A stretch of DNA of 64,000 nucleotides from contig JBAJFG010000199.1 of NCBI GenBank assembly GCA_037903475.1, positions 1 through 64,000 on the forward strand. Reading direction: 5' to 3'. Positions 58,201 through 64,000 of the stretch are shown here, one piece after another (the first letter of the stretch is position 1; every line of letters starts with the position of its first letter). Source of the DNA: Ancylostoma caninum (lineage: Eukaryota > Nematoda > Chromadorea > Rhabditida > Ancylostomatidae). The notes under the pieces were generated by a model. It was not told the origin of the DNA. It did not search any database and saw nothing but the letters and a program-made list of their open reading frames with translations. A program made the translations under genes and the position numbers.

Positions 58201-61200
58201 ATCTTGTTTATCAGTCGAAAACAGTGTGGTAATTACTAATTGTAATCCTGCTGATGCCATTATTCTAGCCATTTCTATTTCATCTGCACGTTTGACCTTT
58301 CTTCTCATAAATCTCGAGTTGAAATCATTTTTTTTCTCTGGTTGGTGATTATGCTCACACTTGTCACAAGTGGTGTTGAAGTTACTCCATTGAGTATGGG
58401 CTCGAAACCACACTTTCCCTGTTTTTTTTTTAAAGTTTTCTCTTTCTTTCCAGCCAACTTGGTGAACCAGTACGTCGGCTAAAGTTTGCTGATTGGTTGA
58501 AAACCGTTGATGACGTCACACAAGAATTCTTCAGTTTCTGCAAAAGAGTTCAGGTTAGAATGCATACTGCTTTTTACTCTGTTCTATATTTGCAATTCAA
58601 AAAGTTCCTGAACATTTTCCAACTAAAAAACTGAGGCAATACGGTTATGGACAGATCAGTCGCTTTTTGTTTCTCTTTTCACCTCGATTTGAGAGCCTTG
58701 CGAGAGTATTCATTAGCAACAATTATGTCAGTTGTCCTTTACCTCGCAGAATTTTGTTCACAAGTTACAATTGATAACTATGCGAAGCGCGCTTTTCTTA
58801 TTTCTGCAGTTCCTAGTTGAGTAATTGCAGAATTCTTGCAGGCTTTACAAGACGTGGTCTGCGAGTGCACTGAACGGGTACGAAATCTTTCCACTGCTAC
58901 GGGGCGGATGAATTCACCTTTCGTGAACGAGGACTCTCTCCAAGTGCGTGCAGCGGTGGATCTGTCATCAAGTGACCAGGATGTCAGTTCAACACATTCA
59001 CGTTGATTTCTTTAATCGTGTTACATGTTTTATAGTAGAGTTGGTCCGCTGAAGAATCCGACTGTAAGCAGATGGCAACGACTGTAAGAAGATGGGCCTA
59101 AGCTTTTTCAGGTAGTCAGCGGACCATCTCTGGCGCCCGATGCTTTTCCATCCACTGATCCGGCAGCTCTTATGGCAGTTGAGATTCGCTCATTGCCGCA
59201 GCTTCTGAAATCTGCGTCCATTCTGGCCGAATTCGCTCATCACTGTGCTCAAACACGATTATGTCGTCTGCTAATAGCGAGATCTAAAGTAAGTTTTGTG
59301 GAGTCTTGTTCCGTATGCGTGTAGGATCGTTGGGGCAGGAAGAAATGAATATCTCGAAAAATGAAATGGCTGGGTATTTGTCATTTTTATTTCGATGCGT
59401 CACGAAACTTGAATTCCTGTTTCTGCAGCAGATTTAGAGGTTTCCGTAGAAGCGCTACAAGCAGTGAGATAGCAGTATGGTGGGGAATGTGAGGCGAAAT
59501 GTGTGACTCCATATTTGCAGAGGGTTCTTCTATCCCTGGAGCTTTTGGGTTAGTTGTTTGCTTTGATTTCTATGAAGAATAACCAACCTTTTTTCGGTGA
59601 CGGGACACAGTAGAAGGAACAAAATTGCACCCACAGCTTTCAGCGCACCTACCCTTCAACCCCGCATAACATTCATATACGAACGTACGCGGAATTCTGT
59701 TAGTTTTTCTAAAAGATACTTATCTCCTAGTGCTTAGCGCTTTGAATGAAGATTCTATGAACCGAATATATTCTACCGCAGCCGGCTTGCACAAAGCTTA
59801 GCAACTTTTTATTGCATTCACACGGGAATTTTTCTTTCCCAAAAAAGGATTTCAAGTTGATGTGAAAATTGGGATCAAAACGTTTCACTTTATGCTCTAT
59901 AGTACAACCTAAATGGCGAATGTTAGTGCTTTATTTCCCTACTAAACCAATTTTCCTTCCTCTCAAAGGTGTCCCTTTCTTTTGCCTTCTTCCATAATTC
60001 AAGTTTCTTGTTCCTCATGTTCAAGTATATTGTTCAGCAGATTCGTAGGAAGTAGTTCTAGGGCTGGTTTTACAAGTGGACACGACTACTGTACTAATTT
60101 TGTTTATATGATATCATGTTACTTTTTACAGCTGCAAGAAGGTGCTCAAGACCTAACAACACCGGAACAACTGACACAAATGATTTCTTTGGTTAAAACA
60201 TATCAACACGACTGTTCCAGTCAGGGATGGCATAAAAATCAGGTGATGATCGTTTTCACTTACCTCGATATTCATAGTTTCCAGAGGTAGTACTAAAGTA
60301 TCCACGTTAATGTGAACGGTAAGCATATCTACGGGTAACTGCACGCAAAATAATTGCCACTGTGTCCAGCATTATCTAGAAAGTCCCACTTTTGTGTTCC
60401 TATCATACCGATGTGTTGATTCATCGAGAGTTGATATGGGCGTACACTGCAGGACAAAAATTACAGGTCAATTTTCTCCACTTTTTGGATAGTTCGTTCT
60501 CAAAAATACCGGAACCAATACTCATGATCAGTTTAAACTTTGCCGCTGGTAGGAATTTTATGGGCTGGTCACGAAAATCATGCTCATACTGTACCGTGAT
60601 GCCATTTTTCTTACGACTACGGTATGGGTACTGAAATGAAGTGGAAGATATTGCCAATTTGATTAGGAAAATGACGGAGTGCTGCAAAACAAAGCCGATG
60701 CTCGCGATCAGCATGCCAAATAACCTCATTATTCGCAGTTTCAAAAGATACTGTGAGGTGTACATAGTTTCTACCGCATACTCACCGTAGCTCCACAGAT
60801 ACGGTGTTATGGTTCGAAATGGTCATGATTTCCGTGGTAAGCGCACCAAATAATCTTCGTAGGCAAAGTTTGGTCAAAACTATAGTTTTGAGATTTTGGG
60901 TGCAGAATTAGCGGAACAGTGCCTAACTTTTTTATTCATCTATATTCAAACCTCAATTTCCAGCCGATTGCCGTCAGTCCGCTGTCAAAGTGTCTGCAAA
61001 AGTTGTGTCTAGAGTACATAGAGCGGTTCCATACACAACGTCGAGCAAAGATGAGGTCTGTTTCTGCTCTGCATTCATTGGAATTCTTCCTTTTCTCTTT
61101 CAGCCGATGGACTAATCTTTCTTCCCAATTCTAGCTACTGAAGAAAATTACTCTAGTGTGTAGGAAAATTTTAATTGTAGCTCGGTGCTTGATGCTGAAT

Positions 61201-63734
61201 TGTGGAAAGCATCCGAGGTAGCAGCTGAGTACCAATGTCTCGTGGACGAGTCTATCCGCACAGGTAGACTTGTTAATGTCCCGGCCTCTAGACTTCCTGC
61301 AGTTGGAGAGGCGCTGATGGTCGAAGGCGTCCCGTATGTCGTGGTTGGGTCAGTATGTTTATTTGGCTAATCATCATTCACCATATGCGTTCATACTTCG
61401 AGGTTTCAGCTCTGCGTTGGCTTTTCTGAAAATTCTTGCGGATTACTGTGAGTGCTTCGCCGCGCTTCCAGCATTCGCTGCTGATATTTTGTCAAGAGTC
61501 GTTGAGTTACTGAAAGGGTTCAACAGGTGTGTTTATTGGGTTTAGGAATAAGTTCGTTCGGTTTTTTTATGAGCATAGAAACCACTACTTTCCACGGACA
61601 ATGACAACCACACATACCGACCAGGCATGCGTTGCATACCTCGTACCTTCTTCTATTAATGCTGGCAGAGACAGGGCAACTTATCAGCTCCATGTCACGA
61701 AAAATGCCCGCAACCGCAACTCTTGGATAACGTTTGTGAAATCAATGGGAAAGTGAACAAAATAAGCTGTGTATGACTGCACTAGACCTGTGGGGTCGAT
61801 ATTATTAAAAATCCCCTACATTCATGTTTTTTGCTAGTCATTTTGGTGAAATTTGCTTGGAGAAATCGAGCATACCCAATGTGGACGTTCACCTCTTATC
61901 GAGCATTTTGGGGTTTTGCACGGAATGCGTTAGCTAGACTTACACGTTGTTGAGAGATACCCTCAATAATGATCATTCCTTACATCTAAAGCAACCTCAA
62001 CGGATAATCACCTTCCACAAATTGGGCGTCCAGAACGAGAAGCAACTTCAAAGCCAAATTTTCCCTGTCTGAAGTGGGTTAACCACTTCTGTGTTGTCCT
62101 TTCAGCAGTGAAGGTTCCTCTCCAAACGTCATTGGTATCCCTAGTTAATTGAACCAAATTTGATCTACAGTTGAAGTCGAACGATAGTCGGTTGCGGGGA
62201 GGTTCAATTTGGTTGACTAAAGTGGTAACAATCTATGTTGTAGAAAACAAGGTAAAGCGAGAATTGAAAAAAAAAGAGGTTGCAACATTTGCAAAGAGCA
62301 AATCAAGAGCTATAAAATGGACTATGACGGCAAGTAAAGCAGGGTTCGAATCACCGTGAAGAAAAAAAATTTGTTGAAAGAAACCGAACGAACTTATTCC
62401 CCAACCCAATACATTCAGTATCTTCGCAGTTTTTTTTTTCTCTCAGATTAGCACATTTCTTGCTGCTGTTCGGAATTCTTTTTGTTTGCACGTTTTTAGA
62501 GCCACCATTTTGGACATTAATAACTGTATTCGTTTTCAGCCGCAGTTGTCAATTAATTTTGGGAGCCGGCGCTCTGCAGCTGGTCGGGTTAAAGACTATT
62601 TCTGTCAGAAATCTAGGTATGTATAGCTTTTTCGGTTTTTTTTTTCGATCATGGGGATTGCCAATTGTTTGGATGCAGCTGACGACGTGTTGTTTTACTT
62701 CTTGTGGTACTCCGTTAGCAGTTCACCTTGAACATTGCTTGGATTTGAGTCGTATTCTGTTTGATGAGGGCTGTTGCAGCGTTGGCGTCGCGTTCGTTGC
62801 AGCTGATTGTCCACTTCGTACCTTTGGTAGCTGGCGAAGCCGAAGCGGCTTTAAAAGAAGATCAGAAGCACCTTATGCGACATTTCAAGCAGGTGCTGTC
62901 CTTATACTAATGTATCCATGTTACGTTCACGTCTTCGATATGTTTACAGGCGCTTAGCGACTACTCCGACCACATTAGTGAGATTACTGCTAAGCTGATC
63001 AGCGTGATCGATCACCACACGATCAACTGCTTAAGCAATGTATGGAGTAGAAATTGCGTAGAGAGAGTAGCTCCGTAACTACATTGGTTGTTTCAGTGGG
63101 AAGTCAGCACTTCGGTGCCGTCGCCGTCTTTCCAGCAGATTTGCCGTCAAATGCAGAAGTTCCACAACGGCTTGGCGGGCATTATCCCAGACGAGCAGAT
63201 CAAGGTACTGGTTTTCCTTTATACTTTTATCAGAGGGCATTTCTATGTTGATGCTTTGATGTGCGTCTTGTTAGAGTATGCTAACGGTGGGAATTTAGCA
63301 TGGAAATTTCCACCGTAGACATATTTTTCCGTCTTCTCTCAGGCTTAATTGTTTCTATTGACATTTGTTTTCAGTCCCTCTTCGAGACCGTCCACGATCA
63401 TTTCAAAGGGAACTTGAAACTGCATCTGGCGAAGATTGGCATCTCACCACACGACTCCCTGAAATATGGGTAGGGGTTCTTTTCCCTTTCTTTTTTTTTT
63501 CGCTAGCGGAGATTAGAGCAGCGTTTATTAATAACGAGAAGGTGGCAGTGGGTTTGATTTCTAAACAACAAAAAATCAGAAATGAGACTGAAAGAGAAAA
63601 CCCCTGTTTAAAAAATTTTAAATTGCAGATTTGTGTCGCAAGACTACGCGTTCTACGCACAAAGTTTGCGGGCGATGTCCAGCTGTTGCGATCTTTATGT
63701 CGAGTCGTTGAACGATGTTATTTACGGACGTTGA
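37267..63734 (+). CDS. vps-54: VPS54, GARP tethering complex subunit
   Basis: VPS54 is the GARP-specific subunit that tethers endosome-derived vesicles at the trans-Golgi. Twenty-five exons with consistent phases give exactly 993 residues (human about 977): 37267-37340, 37410-37517, 39508-39596, 39674-39737, 52876-53056, 53131-53223, 56311-56463, 56529-56713, 56781-56886, 57166-57302, 57358-57484, 57544-57713, 58454-58553, 58842-58982, 59112-59288, 60132-60242, 60964-61055, 61181-61348, 61410-61526, 62540-62616, 62780-62892, 62950-63039, 63097-63204, 63375-63469, 63629-63734. Family blocks in order: FFTRHWGDSFV, MDPLFHLSDA, TVQMLLNQSDYPKVI, HLGSQLSELY, EGVPYVVVG, QLILGAGALQLVGLKTI, ASRSLQLIVHFVPL, DYSDHISEITAKL, FQQICRQMQKFH. 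Residues about 27-90 add two C2H2-like zinc fingers (CELC...H-x4-H and C-x7-C...H-x4-H). The 13-kb intron 4 houses an antisense channel gene. Confidence 0.93.
40987..50182 (-). CDS. del-6: DEG/ENaC sodium channel subunit, nested in vps-54
   Basis: Degenerin/ENaC proteins form trimeric cation channels, each subunit with two membrane helices and a large Cys-rich ectodomain. Exons right to left: 50182-50024, 48997-48833, 47601-47407, 47048-46827, 45561-45409, 45354-45199, 44367-44273, 43977-43784, 42657-42512, 42443-42345, 41151-40987; total exactly 582 residues. TM1 is WAFIFIVAFLACLTI (about residues 30-45), followed by MPNVTFC (the FPAVTIC block). The ectodomain has CRSRCRMEM, MCKCTALS, LCDYTKCE and a CANRCFRDC...RYE Cys-rich end. 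TM2, AALGGSIGMWLGLSILSLI, carries the G-x-S filter motif (GLS), then GTYLYTYLTKKVVKEKI. The N-terminal HG gating motif reads FG here. The exon-8 donor (43784) and the final exon end are uncertain. The name del-6 rests on remembered C. elegans synteny. ATG lies one base behind a TTTTCAG acceptor. Confidence 0.85.
42786..43391. mobile_element. piggyBac-like non-autonomous element
   Basis: Bounded on both sides by TTAA, with inverted ends CCCATTGACGACCG (left) and CCCATTGATGACCGCGCGC (right, inverted). TTAA duplication plus ends starting CCC is the hallmark of piggyBac-type elements. About 600 bp; it carries a Cys-rich minus-strand frame (42900-43184; KEVCKRCFECC) that may be a transposase remnant, unproven. 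In a del-6 intron. Confidence 0.75.
44424..44655. repeat. GGTAAACGT repeat pair
   Basis: Two adjacent diverged units: GGATGCATGGTTGAGGTTACC / GGTAAACGTATTAACG, and TGTGAGACTACCCAGGGTAAA with CGTGTTGACAC followed by inverted GTGAACACGTTTACC. A third copy lies at about 49511-49625. Foldback structure, no coding capacity. Confidence 0.55.
46549..46771. mobile_element. MITE, GGGCA-end family, copy 3
   Basis: Left end GGTGATTTATACTGTATGCG (decayed), right end GCATCTATTATAAATTGCCC. Interior GCGTGCGTC/GACGCACG motifs as in copies at 437-833 and 27968-28181. In the del-6 intron between 46827 and 45561. Confidence 0.7.
48523..48625 (+). repeat. Dispersed repeat, TCGTATTCGGAGA family, copy 3
   Basis: Contains GAGAAATAGTGTCGTATTCGG followed by AGAGGCAGGCGAGAAATACAG and ATAGGCACAGATACTGAATT. 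Closest to the reverse copy at 36385-36490. Confidence 0.5.
49511..49625. repeat. GGTAAACGT repeat, third copy
   Basis: GGATGCATCATTGAGACCACG, GGGTAAACGTATTGACG, then inverted GTTAACACGTTTACCCGTGG. Matches the units at 44424-44655; foldback of about 60 bp. In the first del-6 intron. Confidence 0.55.
52401..52703 (-). other. Unassigned Cys-containing frame
   Basis: 100 codons in vps-54 intron 4, containing CDNCTRCAVVYNWTQVPYLD and KKHDSNLFVNGMATDLNRFE, which read like real protein. No splice partners or family recognised; possibly a mobile-element fragment. Confidence 0.25.
53224..56310. other. vps-54 intron 6, no gene seen
   Basis: 3.1 kb between phase-0 exons. Open frames on both strands are short and AT-biased without exon-like boundaries. 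I see no repeat family that I can define here. Confidence 0.6.
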
Positions 63735-64000
63735 ATTACGGGCGAATTGCAGCTGATCCCGACGAGGTTGCACATGAGCTGCTGCGCAGGGTGTGCGCAT
63801 CTTTCACTTTCTCCCAGTCTACTGAGCTTCCTTTTCCCATCGTTGTTTGCTGGTACTAATTTGGACATAATCGACGTGGTTGTGAGAATTGTTTATTATG
63901 TATGTTAGAGTAATATAGTTTTTCTTCGCCACTTCTATCTCTATCGAGTCTTTTGTTTCTGGGATCACTTAAAGTCGTCCATTCTGCTAGTCATCACGGT
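63735..64000. other. vps-54 3' flank
   Basis: 266 bp after the stop codon to the window edge. No clear AATAAA signal or new gene is visible; the plus-strand frame extending to 63859 is out of frame with vps-54. Confidence 0.5.

Noticed and set aside
62341..62357. B-box-like GGTTCGAATCACC
   Set aside because: No A box or cloverleaf upstream; sits in a vps-54 intron.

Overview
The window is animal nuclear DNA, most likely from a clade V nematode. Genes are split into many exons with short GT-AG introns, and several start codons lie a few bases behind a 3' splice site, the arrangement expected for spliced-leader trans-splicing. Introns of 1-13 kb filled with small foldback repeats are larger than those of Caenorhabditis, so a strongylid (hookworm-like) parasite or relative is plausible. 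I could not test the species. The genes were rebuilt by hand from splice sites, exon phase and family resemblance. The frames of cdt-2, importin-alpha, vps-54 and del-6 close exactly (544, 573, 993 and 582 residues). Most of the many other open frames are shadows or repeats.

Layout. 14-6170 (+): an M14 zinc carboxypeptidase of the carboxypeptidase-B type, lacking its 5' end. 6171-9236: gene-poor spacer. 9237-17017 (-): cdt-2, the WD40 substrate receptor of the CRL4 ubiquitin ligase. 17435-26063 (+): a divergent importin-alpha, head to head with cdt-2; its third intron holds a 1.36-kb hairpin. 26064-29233: spacer with two MITEs and a tRNA-derived SINE. 29241-29462 (+): a 73-residue single-pass membrane microprotein. 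29662-33884 (-): a mics-1/SYNJ2BP-like tail-anchored PDZ protein, perhaps with N-terminal exons out to 36786. 37267-63734 (+): vps-54, a subunit of the GARP tethering complex, in 25 exons. Its 13-kb fourth intron contains a complete DEG/ENaC channel gene (del-6-like, 40987-50182) on the opposite strand.

From memory, the C. elegans orthologues mics-1, vps-54 and del-6 are T21C9.1, T21C9.2 and T21C9.3, so this looks like a conserved microsyntenic block in which the channel gene is nested in vps-54 here. The genes do not form one pathway; they cover digestion, cell-cycle ubiquitination, nuclear import, mitochondrial scaffolding, endosome-to-Golgi tethering and a cation channel.

The least expected material is in the repeats: the near-perfect 656-bp-arm hairpin; a TTAA-flanked palindromic MITE in two opposite-facing copies; a three-copy MITE family with GGGCAATTTATA-like ends; a piggyBac-like non-autonomous element inside del-6; a SINE carrying tRNA promoter boxes; and several smaller foldback families. 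I found no rRNA gene, convincing tRNA gene or CRISPR array.
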